This document shows positions 9,901 to 19,261 of a stretch of DNA of 64,000 bases, piece after piece. Source of the stretch: Polaribacter sp. (GTDB taxonomy: Bacteria; Bacteroidota; Bacteroidia; Flavobacteriales; Flavobacteriaceae); assembly GCF_024639685.1 (NCBI RefSeq), contig NZ_JAHEHX010000002.1, positions 1 to 64,000 on the forward strand, read 5' to 3'. The notes below the pieces were generated by a model. That model was not told where the DNA came from. It was given only the letters and a program-made list of their open reading frames with translations, and searched no databases. The first letter of the stretch is position 1, and each line of letters begins with the position of its first letter. The position numbers were made by a program, and so were the translations under genes.

Positions 9901-10926
9901 ATGGCAAAAATTAAATTAGAATACATTTGGTTAGATGGATATTTTCCAACTCAAAATATGAGAAGTAAAACCAAGGTAGAAGAGCATGACGATTTTCAAG
10001 GAACTGTTGAAGAATTAGGTATGTGGTCTTTTGACGGTTCATCTACAAAACAAGCTTCAGGAGGTTCTTCTGACTGTTTATTAAAACCTGTTGCAATCTA
10101 TCCAGATCCTGCAAGAATTAATGGTTATTTAGTAATGACAGAGGTTTTAAATGCAGATGGTACGCCACATGTTTCTAATGGTAGAGCTACAATTGAAGAT
10201 GAAGATAACGATTTCTGGTTCGGCTTTGAGCAAGAATACTTTATCATGGATACAAAAACGCAATTACCTCTTGGTTTCCCAATTGGTGGTTATCCTGCAC
10301 CTCAAGGAATGTATTACTGTTCTGTAGGTGGTAAAAATACACATGGAAGATTATTAGTAGAGAAACATGCAGATTTATGTATTGATGCTGGTTTAAACTT
10401 TGAAGGTATTAACCAAGAAGTTGCTTCAGGTCAGTGGGAATTTCAATTATTTGCAAAAGGAGCTAAGAAAGCAGGTGATGAAATTTGGATTGCTCGTTAT
10501 TTATTAGACAGATTAACTGAACAGTATGGTTACTATATAGACTATCATCCAAAACCATTAGGTAAAGATATGGACTGGAATGGTTCTGGTATGCATGCAA
10601 ATTTCTCTAATACCGTTTTAAGAACCTGTGGTTCTCAAGAAACTTATGAAAAGATATGTGAAGCCTTTAGACCAGTTGTAAAAGAGCATATTGCTGTTTA
10701 TGGTGAGTTTAATGACCAACGTTTAACTGGTGATCATGAGACTGCTTCAATTAACGATTTCTCTTACGGAGTTTCTGATAGAGGAGCATCAATTAGAATA
10801 CCTATTATTACAGTAGAAAAAGGATGGAAAGGTTGGTTAGAAGACAGAAGACCTGCTTCTAATGGAGACCCATATAAAATTGCTGGTAGAATTATTAAGA
10901 CTGTTAAGTCTGCTAACATCAGCTAA
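9901..10926 (+). CDS. Glutamine synthetase, short GSII-like (beta-grasp) form
   Basis: A 341-residue glutamine synthetase resembling the eukaryote-type GSII family: N-terminal beta-grasp part with KLEYIWLDGY, the GSII hallmark MWSFDGSST (about 41-49), WFGFEQEYFIM, GINQEVASGQWEFQ, the ATP-site DWNGSGMHANFS and the C-terminal RGASIRIP with the arginine typical of the active site. It lies divergent from the much larger GSIII gene. Having two GS families back to back suggests differential use with nitrogen supply, which is inference. A strong terminator follows. Confidence 0.93.
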   Translation: MAKIKLEYIWLDGYFPTQNMRSKTKVEEHDDFQGTVEELGMWSFDGSSTKQASGGSSDCLLKPVAIYPDPARINGYLVMTEVLNADGTPHVSNGRATIEDEDNDFWFGFEQEYFIMDTKTQLPLGFPIGGYPAPQGMYYCSVGGKNTHGRLLVEKHADLCIDAGLNFEGINQEVASGQWEFQLFAKGAKKAGDEIWIARYLLDRLTEQYGYYIDYHPKPLGKDMDWNGSGMHANFSNTVLRTCGSQETYEKICEAFRPVVKEHIAVYGEFNDQRLTGDHETASINDFSYGVSDRGASIRIPIITVEKGWKGWLEDRRPASNGDPYKIAGRIIKTVKSANIS

Positions 10927-10948
10927 ATTAAAAGTTTATAAAAATGAA

Positions 10949-10979
10949 AAACTCCGAAATAAATTTTCGGAGTTTTTTT
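10949..10979. terminator. Bidirectional terminator after the GSII-like gene
   Basis: AAACTCCGAAA (10949-10959) pairs perfectly with TTTCGGAGTTT (10965-10975), followed by more T. It lies between convergent genes. Confidence 0.88.
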
Positions 10980-10996
10980 ATGCAGAATAATTTCTA

Positions 10997-11536
10997 TTAT
11001 TCTTGACTTGGAGGATATCTAGAGATAATTTCTTTAACAAATAATCGAATTCTCTCTTCCTTCTTTTCTACATTTTGGATTTTTAATGCTCCTGTTCCTA
11101 TCCCTTGCCAAATTAATTCTTTCTTGTCTTTATCTATAAAGTCTATAAAAAGTGTTCCTTCTGTATATTCAGAAACATTTACATTATTGTTCATTCCATT
11201 CCACATCCAAGGGTTCCAACCCCATCCAAAACCATACCCCATATTGTTCTGGTTTACATTAACTTTCCTTCTAGACTTTGTAAAAATACTAACCAACATA
11301 TCTGGATTATCAGACTTGGTAAAACCTTGAGCTAACAATTCTGTTTCAATTGATCGTAAAACTCGTTTTTTATCTAAACTAGAAATAGCTGCTTTATCAA
11401 TGCCTGTTTTGTAAAAAGCAAACGTTTTATATTTATTAAAATCTGCTTTAGTATCATAGTCTGTAACCACTTTTACAGTATTACAAGAACTCAATGCAAC
11501 TACTAAAGCTAGCAATAAGGGTTTAAAATATTTCAT
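10997..11536 (-). CDS. DUF4136 lipoprotein
   Basis: A 179-residue predicted lipoprotein. The signal peptide ends in the lipobox ALSSC (Cys at about 18), followed by NTVKVVTDYDTKADFNKYKTFAFY, the typical DUF4136 opening, and the domain end with GTLFIDFIDKDKKELIWQGIGTG. Members are small outer-membrane or periplasmic lipoproteins of unknown function. It is convergent with the glutamine synthetase gene and divergent from icmF; bases 11537-11704 between them hold no recognisable RNA element. Confidence 0.87.
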   Translation of the reverse strand: MKYFKPLLLALVVALSSCNTVKVVTDYDTKADFNKYKTFAFYKTGIDKAAISSLDKKRVLRSIETELLAQGFTKSDNPDMLVSIFTKSRRKVNVNQNNMGYGFGWGWNPWMWNGMNNNVNVSEYTEGTLFIDFIDKDKKELIWQGIGTGALKIQNVEKKEERIRLFVKEIISRYPPSQE

Positions 11537-11704
11537 AGATATATAGTTTTTAATAGTTTATAGTACTTAACTAAAAATCAATAAGCATGCCAAAGTACAT
11601 CAAATTTTAAACTAACGTTAAAGCTATTTTAAAAATCATAAAGAATCATTTAATTTTTTAAGATTTTCGTAAATTGCAGCACTAAATTCAAAGATTTATT
11701 ACGA

Positions 11705-14700
11705 ATGGAACAAATACCTGCTTATAAACCTAAACATAAAGTAAGAATTGTAACTGCCGCTGCTCTTTTTGATGGGCATGATGCTGCAATAAATATAATG
11801 CGTAGAATTATTCAATCTACAGGTGTAGAAGTAATTCATTTAGGGCATGATAGGTCTGTAGAAGAAGTAGTGAATTGTGCTATTCAAGAAGATGTGAACG
11901 CTATTGCGATTACCTCTTATCAAGGTGGTCATAATGAGTATTTTAAATACATGTATGATCTTTTGAAAGAAAAAGGTGCAGGACACATCAAAATTTTTGG
12001 TGGTGGAGGTGGGGTAATTTTACCAGAAGAAATCGCTGAATTGATGGATTATGGAATTACCAGAATTTATTCACCTGATGATGGAAGAGAATTAGGCTTA
12101 CAAGGAATGATTAATGACCTAGTTGAAAAATCTGATTTTGCAATTGGAAATGAATTAAATGTAACACAAGAAGAGTTAGCAAATAAAAAAATTGGCGCTA
12201 TTGCAAGAGTAATTTCTTCTACAGAAAATTTTCCTGAAATAGCAAAAGATACTTTACAAAAAATACACGACAAAAATAAAACTTCTAAAACTCCGGTTTT
12301 GGGCATTACAGGTACTGGTGGTGCAGGTAAATCATCTTTAGTTGATGAATTGGTAAGACGATTTTTAATCGATTTCCCTGAAAAAAGAATTGGTTTAATT
12401 TCTGTAGATCCATCAAAAAGAAAAACAGGTGGTGCACTTTTAGGAGACAGAATTAGAATGAATGCCATTAATAATGAGCGTGTGTACATGCGTTCTTTGG
12501 CAACACGTCAATCTAACTTAGCCTTATCTAAATATGTGAATGAAGCAGTACAAGTTTTAAAAGCTGCAGAATTCGATTTAATTATTTTAGAAACTTCTGG
12601 TATTGGACAATCTGATACCGAAATTATAGAACATTCTGACACTTCTTTGTATGTAATGACTCCAGAATTTGGAGCAGCAACGCAATTAGAAAAGATTGAT
12701 ATGTTGGATTTTGCAGATTTAGTTGCTATCAACAAATTTGATAAAAGAGGTGCTTTAGATGCAATTCGTGATGTAAAAAAGCAATACATGCGTAATAATA
12801 ATTTATGGGAGGTTCATATGGATGACATGCCTGTAATTGGAACTATTGCATCGCAATTTAATGATCCAGGAATGAATACGTTATACAAACGTATTATGGA
12901 TAAATTAGTAGAAAAAACGAAAGCTGATTTACATTCTAAAATGGAAATTACAACAGCAATGTCTGAAAAGATATTTGTAATTCCACCAGCAAGAGTTCGT
13001 TATTTATCTGAAATAGCAGAAAATAACAGGTCTTATGATGATAAGGTTGATGAGCAAGTAGTAGTAGCTCAAAAATTATATGGAATTCATCAAACTATAG
13101 CGTCGATCACGAACACGTCTATTGCACTTACTAAAACTGGATTAGATTCTGATGAGATCCTGAAACAAGTTCAGGGTGACGATTTGCAATTTGTAAAATT
13201 GCTAATCGCACAATTCGAAAAAGTAAAAATGAACTTAAATCCATACCATTGGGAAATCATTTTAAACTGGCAAGAAAAGGTTCAGAAGTACAAAAATCCT
13301 ATTTACTCTTTTAAAGTTAGGGATAAAGAAATAAAAATACAAACACATAGCGAATCGCTTTCTCATACACAAATTCCAAAAGTAGCTTTACCAAAATACC
13401 AAGCTTGGGGAGATTTATTACGTTGGAATTTACAAGAAAATGTTCCCGGAGAATTCCCATACACAGCAGGTTTATATCCTTTTAAAAGAACAGGCGAAGA
13501 CCCTACAAGAATGTTTGCGGGAGAAGGTGGCCCAGAAAGAACCAACAGACGTTTTCATTATGTAAGTTTAGGTATGGATGCAAAAAGGCTTTCTACCGCT
13601 TTTGATTCGGTCACTTTATATGGAAATGATCCTGGTCGTAGACCAGATATTTACGGTAAAATTGGAAATGCAGGGGTTTCTATTTGCTGTTTAGATGACG
13701 CAAAGAAACTATATTCTGGTTTCGATTTAAGCCACAATATGACATCTGTTTCTATGACCATTAATGGACCTGCACCTATGTTATTAGGTTTCTTTATGAA
13801 TGCAGCTATTGATCAGAATTGTGAGAAATACATCAAAGAACATAATTTAGGAGCTGATGTAGAAGCTAAATTCAAAGAGATTTATGATGATAAAGAAATT
13901 GAAAGACCTACCTATCAAGGAAATTTACCTGAAGGGAATAATGGTTTAGGGTTGATGCTTTTAGGTTTAACTGGGGATCTGGTTTTACCTTCTGATGTGT
14001 ATCAACAAATTAAAAAAGATACTTTAACGCAAGTTAGAGGTACTGTACAAGCAGATATTTTAAAGGAAGATCAAGCACAAAATACATGTATCTTTTCTAC
14101 AGAATTTGCGTTGCGTTTAATGGGAGATGTACAAGAATATTTTATTGAGAAACAAGTACGTAATTTTTACTCCGTTTCTATTTCTGGGTATCACATTGCA
14201 GAAGCTGGTGCCAATCCTATTACCCAATTGGCGTTAACATTATCTAACGGATTTACCTATTTAGAATACTATTTAAGTAGAGGAATGGATATTAATAAAT
14301 TCGGACCCAACTTATCGTTCTTCTTTTCAAATGGTATAGATCCTGAATATTCAGTTATTGGAAGAGTTGCTCGTAAAATTTGGGCAAAAGCCATGAAAAA
14401 TAAATATGGAGCTAACCCAAGAGCACAGATTTTGAAATATCATATTCAAACTTCTGGACGATCTTTACATGCACAAGAAATTGATTTTAATGATATTAGA
14501 ACAACATTGCAAGCTTTATATGCTATTAATGATAACTGTAATTCGTTACATACAAATGCGTATGATGAGGCCATTACTACCCCTACAGAAGAATCTGTAA
14601 GAAGAGCTATGGCTATACAGTTAATCATCAATAAAGAATTAGGTTTATCTAAAAACGAAAACCCAATTCAAGGTGCTTTTATTATTGAAGAGTTAACAGA

Positions 14701-15136
14701 TTTAGTAGAGGAAGCTGTATTGTTAGAGTTTGATAGAATTACAGAAAGAGGAGGCGTTTTAGGAGCTATGGAAACCATGTATCAGCGTTCTAAGATACAA
14801 GAAGAGAGTTTGTATTATGAAACTTTAAAGCATACAGGAGAATTCCCAATTATTGGCGTAAACACCTTCTTGAGTTCTAAAGGATCACCTACAGTGCAAC
14901 CTGCAGAAGTAATTAGAGCTACTGAAGAAGAAAAGCAACAGCAAATAAAAACCAAGGAATTGTTGAATGAAGCAAATCCTAAAAAAGTAGCCTCACAAAT
15001 TACTATTTTGCAAGAAGCTGCCATTAATAATGAGAACCTTTTTGACAAATTAATGGAGGCAACCAAAGTTTGTTCCTTAGGGCAAATTACAGAGGCTTTA
15101 TTTAAAGTTGGTGGACAATATCGAAGGAATATGTAA
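11705..15136 (+). CDS. icmF: Fused acyl-CoA mutase with its G-protein chaperone (IcmF)
   Basis: A 1143-residue B12 enzyme that interconverts isobutyryl-CoA (or similar acyl-CoAs) and n-butyryl-CoA. Domain order matches IcmF: N-terminal cobalamin-binding domain (about 10-150, [17 protein letters not shown]), a MeaB-like GTPase that loads and protects the cofactor (P-loop GTGGAGKSS at about 201-209; NKFD at about 345), then the mutase barrel (about 560-1130) with [18 protein letters not shown] and [19 protein letters not shown]. Separate methylmalonyl-CoA mutases have two subunits and a separate MeaB, so the fusion points to IcmF. Exact acyl substrate cannot be told from sequence reading. Confidence 0.93.
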   Translation: MEQIPAYKPKHKVRIVTAAALFDGHDAAINIMRRIIQSTGVEVIHLGHDRSVEEVVNCAIQEDVNAIAITSYQGGHNEYFKYMYDLLKEKGAGHIKIFGGGGGVILPEEIAELMDYGITRIYSPDDGRELGLQGMINDLVEKSDFAIGNELNVTQEELANKKIGAIARVISSTENFPEIAKDTLQKIHDKNKTSKTPVLGITGTGGAGKSSLVDELVRRFLIDFPEKRIGLISVDPSKRKTGGALLGDRIRMNAINNERVYMRSLATRQSNLALSKYVNEAVQVLKAAEFDLIILETSGIGQSDTEIIEHSDTSLYVMTPEFGAATQLEKIDMLDFADLVAINKFDKRGALDAIRDVKKQYMRNNNLWEVHMDDMPVIGTIASQFNDPGMNTLYKRIMDKLVEKTKADLHSKMEITTAMSEKIFVIPPARVRYLSEIAENNRSYDDKVDEQVVVAQKLYGIHQTIASITNTSIALTKTGLDSDEILKQVQGDDLQFVKLLIAQFEKVKMNLNPYHWEIILNWQEKVQKYKNPIYSFKVRDKEIKIQTHSESLSHTQIPKVALPKYQAWGDLLRWNLQENVPGEFPYTAGLYPFKRTGEDPTRMFAGEGGPERTNRRFHYVSLGMDAKRLSTAFDSVTLYGNDPGRRPDIYGKIGNAGVSICCLDDAKKLYSGFDLSHNMTSVSMTINGPAPMLLGFFMNAAIDQNCEKYIKEHNLGADVEAKFKEIYDDKEIERPTYQGNLPEGNNGLGLMLLGLTGDLVLPSDVYQQIKKDTLTQVRGTVQADILKEDQAQNTCIFSTEFALRLMGDVQEYFIEKQVRNFYSVSISGYHIAEAGANPITQLALTLSNGFTYLEYYLSRGMDINKFGPNLSFFFSNGIDPEYSVIGRVARKIWAKAMKNKYGANPRAQILKYHIQTSGRSLHAQEIDFNDIRTTLQALYAINDNCNSLHTNAYDEAITTPTEESVRRAMAIQLIINKELGLSKNENPIQGAFIIEELTDLVEEAVLLEFDRITERGGVLGAMETMYQRSKIQEESLYYETLKHTGEFPIIGVNTFLSSKGSPTVQPAEVIRATEEEKQQQIKTKELLNEANPKKVASQITILQEAAINNENLFDKLMEATKVCSLGQITEALFKVGGQYRRNM

Positions 15137-15155
15137 GTAAATAATTTAAATGACC

Positions 15156-15596
15156 ATGAAGAAAATAATATTAATCTTTTTACTAACCTTGACATTTTCT
15201 TGTTCTGATGAAGAGACAGACTTTACAGCACAAAATGAGATGGATATTAAAGAGTACATACAAGAAAATAATTTAACGACTCAAAAAACCAACTCTGGAA
15301 TCTATTATATCATAAATACAGATGGATCTGGAAATGCACCTACTGTAAATTCTAATGTGACTATTGGCTATAAAGGTTATTTTTTAGACAATAGTATTTT
15401 TGATCAATCTATGAATGCTACATTTAATTTATCTGCAGTAATTCCTGGATTTTCGCAAAGTGTACAACTTTTAAAACCTGGTGGTTCAGGTACTTTTATT
15501 ATCCCTTCTAGATTAGCATATGGGAACAAAGGTTCGAGTTCTATTCCTGGAGGAGCAGTATTGGTTTTTGATATTAATTTAATAAGCATTAATTAA
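15156..15596 (+). CDS. FKBP-type peptidyl-prolyl isomerase lipoprotein
   Basis: Predicted lipoprotein of 146 residues; the start at 15156 (MKKIILIFLL) is preferred over an ATG two codons earlier because it gives a clean signal peptide with lipobox TFSC. The C-terminal two thirds is an FKBP fold: VTIGYKGYFLDNSIFDQS, VIPGFSQSVQLLKPGGSGTFIIPSRLAYG and the closing GAVLVFDINLISI. It should catalyse proline isomerisation on the periplasmic side of a membrane. It begins 19 nt after icmF and may be co-transcribed with it, and ends before a terminator. Confidence 0.88.
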   Translation: MKKIILIFLLTLTFSCSDEETDFTAQNEMDIKEYIQENNLTTQKTNSGIYYIINTDGSGNAPTVNSNVTIGYKGYFLDNSIFDQSMNATFNLSAVIPGFSQSVQLLKPGGSGTFIIPSRLAYGNKGSSSIPGGAVLVFDINLISIN

Positions 15597-15617
15597 ATTA
15601 AACGAACTTATAAATTT

Positions 15618-15651
15618 AAAGCGATTAAGATAATTCTTGGTCGCTTTTTTT
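15618..15651 (+). terminator. Terminator after the FKBP gene
   Basis: AAAGCGATTAAG and CTTGGTCGCTTT form a 12-bp stem with two G-U pairs, followed by a T run. Confidence 0.75.
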
Positions 15652-15728
15652 GTTTTAGAATTTCAGATTCATCAAAATTCTTTTCAAATGCTTACCTTAG
15701 ACTTATTAAACTTGATAAATTAAAAGTT

Positions 15729-16616
15729 ATGATCATCAAAAAAGAAGACATTAAACAAGAAGTATTTGATTTATATGATGATTATGCACATAACAAATTA
15801 ACAAGAAAAGAGTTCTTAGCAAAGTTATCTTTGTATGCTGTTGGTGCAATTACACTTCCAGCTTTACTAAGTTTTATTACTCCAAATTATATTGATAGTA
15901 TAGTAGTGCAACCTAATGACCCAAGATTAGATTCAAAAATGATTAATTACGAATCTCCAAAGGGTGGTCAAAAAATGAAAGGCCTGCTTTCTATTCCCAA
16001 AGATGATAATAAAAAACTACCAGGAATCTTGGTTGTGCATGAAAATAGAGGTTTAAATCCTTATATAAAAGATGTTGGTAGAAGAGCTGCTTTAGATAAT
16101 TACATTACATTGGCTCCAGATGCTTTAGCACCTTTAGGTGGTTATCCTGGAAATGATGATGAAGGAAGAGCAATGCAAAGAAAAAGAGACAGAGATGAAA
16201 TGATTGAAGATTTTATTGCTGGCTATAACTATTTAAAAAACCATAAAAATTGTAATGGTAAAATAGGTGTTGTTGGTTTTTGTTTTGGAGGGTATATTTC
16301 AAATATTCTGGCTGTAAGAATTCCAGAGTTAGCAGCTTCTGTGCCTTATTATGGCAGACAACCTGCAGCTGAAGATGCAGCAAAAGTTAAAGCACCTTTA
16401 CTTTTACAATATGCTGGTTTAGATAAGAGAGTAAATGCTGGTTGGCCAGATTATGAAAAGATTTTAAAAGAAAATGAAGTCACATACACAGCTCATTTTT
16501 ATCCTGATGTAAATCATGGTTTTCACAACAATACCGCTCCAAGATATGATGAAGCTGCTGGAGAATTATCTTGGACAAGAACAATGGATTTTTTCAAAAC
16601 ACATTTAAAAGAGTAA
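15729..16616 (+). CDS. Dienelactone hydrolase family protein, exported
   Basis: A 295-residue alpha/beta hydrolase. An N-terminal helical part (YDDYAHNKLTRKEFLAKL) precedes a hydrophobic export or anchor segment (about 35-55). The hydrolase domain has the dienelactone-type cysteine nucleophile in GFCFGGY (about 185), Asp in YAGLDKRV and His in VNHGFHN, forming a Cys-Asp-His triad. DLH proteins hydrolyse lactone or ester substrates; the natural substrate is unknown. It is followed after 7 nt by a methyltransferase gene, so the two probably form an operon. Confidence 0.88.
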   Translation: MIIKKEDIKQEVFDLYDDYAHNKLTRKEFLAKLSLYAVGAITLPALLSFITPNYIDSIVVQPNDPRLDSKMINYESPKGGQKMKGLLSIPKDDNKKLPGILVVHENRGLNPYIKDVGRRAALDNYITLAPDALAPLGGYPGNDDEGRAMQRKRDRDEMIEDFIAGYNYLKNHKNCNGKIGVVGFCFGGYISNILAVRIPELAASVPYYGRQPAAEDAAKVKAPLLLQYAGLDKRVNAGWPDYEKILKENEVTYTAHFYPDVNHGFHNNTAPRYDEAAGELSWTRTMDFFKTHLKE

Positions 16617-16623
16617 GTTTTAA

Positions 16624-17445
16624 ATGAGCAAAAAACAATTAATTAGCAAAGAGCTAGAAAATTTTTACAACAAAGCTTCAGAAGAAACCCGCCTTGAAAA
16701 AGGCATGGGTATTTTTGAGTTTGAACGAATTAAAGTTCTAATAGCAAAACACATTTCCAAACCAAATTGCACCATTATTGATGTTGGAGGTGGAACAGGA
16801 AAATACAGTGAATGGCTTGCAAAACAAGGACATTCAGTTCATTTAATAGAACCAGTAGAAAAACACTTAAAACTCGCACAAAAGCGAGCAAATAAACTTA
16901 AAAATAAATTTTCTATTACTATTGGTGAAGCTAGAAATTTACCATTAAAAAAAGAAACTGCAGATATTGTAATCCTTCACGGACCTCTATATCATTTGCA
17001 AAGAAAAGAGGATAGAATAAGCGCAATTGAAGAAGCAAAACGTGTGCTTAAAAAAGGAGGTATTATTTTAGGATTTGCAATAAATGCTACTGCATCTACT
17101 GTTGTCGGTTTAATGAATGGGATGATCCATGCCAACTCATTTTTTGAAATGTGTAAAGAGGAATTAACTTCTGGTATTCATAATGCCCCTAAAGACTTTC
17201 CTTTCTTATTGGCCGATGCTTATTATCATAAACCACAGGATTTAAAATCAGAATTTTTAGAACATAATTTTAAAATTTTAAATCTCTTTGCTGTAGAGGG
17301 TATGATTTGGTTAGACAATGAATATTTTGCAAATATGTTAGATAAAAAGAAATCAAAAACTTTAAAAGCGCTACAAACACTCACAGAAAATGATGAATAC
17401 CTATTACCATTTAGCCCTCATATGATGCTTGCAGCTGAGAAGTAA
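16624..17445 (+). CDS. Class I SAM-dependent methyltransferase
   Basis: A 273-residue methyltransferase with the Rossmann-like SAM site: motif I IIDVGGGTGKYSEWLA (about 55-70), acidic LIEP at the end of strand 2, GEARNLPLK (motif II region) and LHGPLYHLQ. The target molecule is not evident. It lies 7 nt downstream of the dienelactone hydrolase gene. Bases 17446-17584 carry only AT-rich sequence and a candidate -7 box for pruA. Confidence 0.85.
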   Translation: MSKKQLISKELENFYNKASEETRLEKGMGIFEFERIKVLIAKHISKPNCTIIDVGGGTGKYSEWLAKQGHSVHLIEPVEKHLKLAQKRANKLKNKFSITIGEARNLPLKKETADIVILHGPLYHLQRKEDRISAIEEAKRVLKKGGIILGFAINATASTVVGLMNGMIHANSFFEMCKEELTSGIHNAPKDFPFLLADAYYHKPQDLKSEFLEHNFKILNLFAVEGMIWLDNEYFANMLDKKKSKTLKALQTLTENDEYLLPFSPHMMLAAEK

Positions 17446-17548
17446 GTTCTTTTTGATAACATCATAACTTCTTATTCTTTAAAAACATCGTGTTTTAAAT
17501 GTTATTAAATTGAAATAGATCTAAGAAATTCATTTCATTTAAAATTGG

Positions 17549-17556
17549 TAATTTTG
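17549..17556 (+). promoter_or_regulatory. Candidate -7 box of pruA
   Basis: TAATTTTG fits TANNTTTG and lies 28 nt before the pruA ATG. A well-spaced TTG was not found, so it rests on the -7 box alone. Confidence 0.4.
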
Positions 17557-17584
17557 CTATTAAATAATCAAATATAAAATAGAA

Positions 17585-19210
17585 ATGGCAAGAGGATATT
17601 TTAATGTTCCAGTTGCAGTAAACGAACCTGTTAAAGGGTATGCACCTGGTTCTCCAGAAAGAGAGGAATTGTTAGCAACTTATAAAAAAATGTTTAATGG
17701 CAATGTAGATGTGCCTATGCATATTAATGGTAAAGAAGTAAGAACAGGTAATACTAAAAACATTACACCTCCTCATGACCACCAACATGTTGTTGGACAA
17801 TATCATATAGCAGATCAAAGCCATGTAGATGACGCAATTTCTACAGCATTAGCAGCTAGAAAATCTTGGTCTTCAGTTTCTTGGACAGAAAGAGCATCTA
17901 TTTTTTTAAAGGCAGCTGAATTATTAGCTGGCCCGTATAGAGCAAAAATGAATGCTGCTACTATGATTGCACAATCTAAAAATGTACATCAAGCAGAAAT
18001 TGATGCGGCTTGTGAAATGATTGATTTCTTTCGATTTAATGTACAGTATATGATCGATATTTTTAAAGATCAGCCACAATCTGCTCCAGGAATCTGGAAC
18101 AGAGTTGAATACAGGCCTTTAGAAGGTTTTGTATATGCAATTTCACCTTTTAACTTTACGTCTATTGCAGCGAATTTACCAGCAGCTGCGGCTTTAATGG
18201 GTAATGTTGTAGTTTGGAAACCATCTGATCATCAAGTATATTCTGCACAAGTTATCGTAGATTTATTTAAAGAAGCCGGTTTGCCTGATGGTGTAATTAA
18301 TGTAGTTTATGGAGATCCTGTTATGATTTCTGATGCATGTTTATCTTCTCCAGATTTTTCTGGTTTACACTTTACAGGATCTACAACCGTATTTAAAAAT
18401 CTTTGGAAACAAATTGGTAACAACATACATACGTATAAAACCTATCCAAGAATTGTAGGTGAAACTGGAGGTAAAGATTTTATATGGGCTCATAATTCTG
18501 CAAATCCTTTACAAGTTGCAACAGCAATTACTAGAGGATCTTTTGAATATCAAGGTCAAAAATGTTCTGCTGCTTCACGTGCATACATTCCTGCTTCTAT
18601 TTGGAATGATGTTTTAAAACACTTAAAAAAGCAAACATCAGAATTAAAAATGGGTTCTCCAGAAAATCCAGATAATTTTGTAAATGCAGTAATTCATCAA
18701 GGTTCTTTTGATAAAATTGCAAAATATATTGATGCAGCAAAAGAAAACGAAAATGCAGAAATTATTATTGGTGGAGGACATGATAAATCTAAAGGATACT
18801 TTATTGAACCAACAGTAATATTAGCTAAAAATGCTACTTATGAAACAATGACAACTGAGTTATTTGGGCCAGTGATGACTGTTTATGTTTATGAAGATAA
18901 CGAATGGGAAGCTTCTTTAAAATTAGTAGACAACTCTACTGAATATGCTTTAACAGGTGCAATTTTCTCTACGGATAGATATATTGTTGAGCAAGCCTCT
19001 AAAGCATTAGAAGATGCCGCAGGAAACTTTTATATTAACGACAAACCAACAGGTGCTGTTGTAGGTCAGCAACCTTTTGGAGGAGCAAGAGCTTCTGGTA
19101 CAAATGACAAAGCTGGTTCTGCACAAAATCTATTAAGATGGACATCTGTGAGATTAATAAAAGAAACTTTTGTTACTCCACAAGATTACAAATATCCATT
19201 TTTAGGTTAG
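17585..19210 (+). CDS. pruA: L-glutamate gamma-semialdehyde dehydrogenase (P5C dehydrogenase)
   Basis: Second step of proline breakdown: oxidises glutamate semialdehyde to glutamate with NAD+. At 541 residues it is the monofunctional P5CDH type (as in mitochondria), not the PutA fusion. Seen are the cofactor-binding SPFNFTSIAANLPAAAALMGN, GLHFTGSTTVF, the general base Glu in GETGGKDF and the catalytic Cys in YQGQKCSAASRAY (about 320). The C-terminal PFGGARASGTNDKAG is also typical. No putA/prodh gene is adjacent in this window. Confidence 0.95.
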   Translation: MARGYFNVPVAVNEPVKGYAPGSPEREELLATYKKMFNGNVDVPMHINGKEVRTGNTKNITPPHDHQHVVGQYHIADQSHVDDAISTALAARKSWSSVSWTERASIFLKAAELLAGPYRAKMNAATMIAQSKNVHQAEIDAACEMIDFFRFNVQYMIDIFKDQPQSAPGIWNRVEYRPLEGFVYAISPFNFTSIAANLPAAAALMGNVVVWKPSDHQVYSAQVIVDLFKEAGLPDGVINVVYGDPVMISDACLSSPDFSGLHFTGSTTVFKNLWKQIGNNIHTYKTYPRIVGETGGKDFIWAHNSANPLQVATAITRGSFEYQGQKCSAASRAYIPASIWNDVLKHLKKQTSELKMGSPENPDNFVNAVIHQGSFDKIAKYIDAAKENENAEIIIGGGHDKSKGYFIEPTVILAKNATYETMTTELFGPVMTVYVYEDNEWEASLKLVDNSTEYALTGAIFSTDRYIVEQASKALEDAAGNFYINDKPTGAVVGQQPFGGARASGTNDKAGSAQNLLRWTSVRLIKETFVTPQDYKYPFLG

Positions 19211-19228
19211 GAAAATGATAGAATTAAG

Positions 19229-19259
19229 AAAGCCCCATCAAATTGATGGGGCTTTTTTA
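19229..19259. terminator. Bidirectional terminator between pruA and the metalloprotease
   Basis: AGCCCCATCA (19231-19240) pairs perfectly with TGATGGGGCT (19244-19253), flanked by A and T runs. Confidence 0.9.
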
Positions 19260-19261
19260 AT

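Noticed and set aside
11537..11704. Cobalamin riboswitch before icmF
   Set aside because: None of the conserved B12-box blocks could be found in this gap.
14815..15195. A 126-codon reverse ORF overlapping the end of icmF
   Set aside because: Antisense to the conserved mutase C-terminus and the FKBP signal peptide; no family features.
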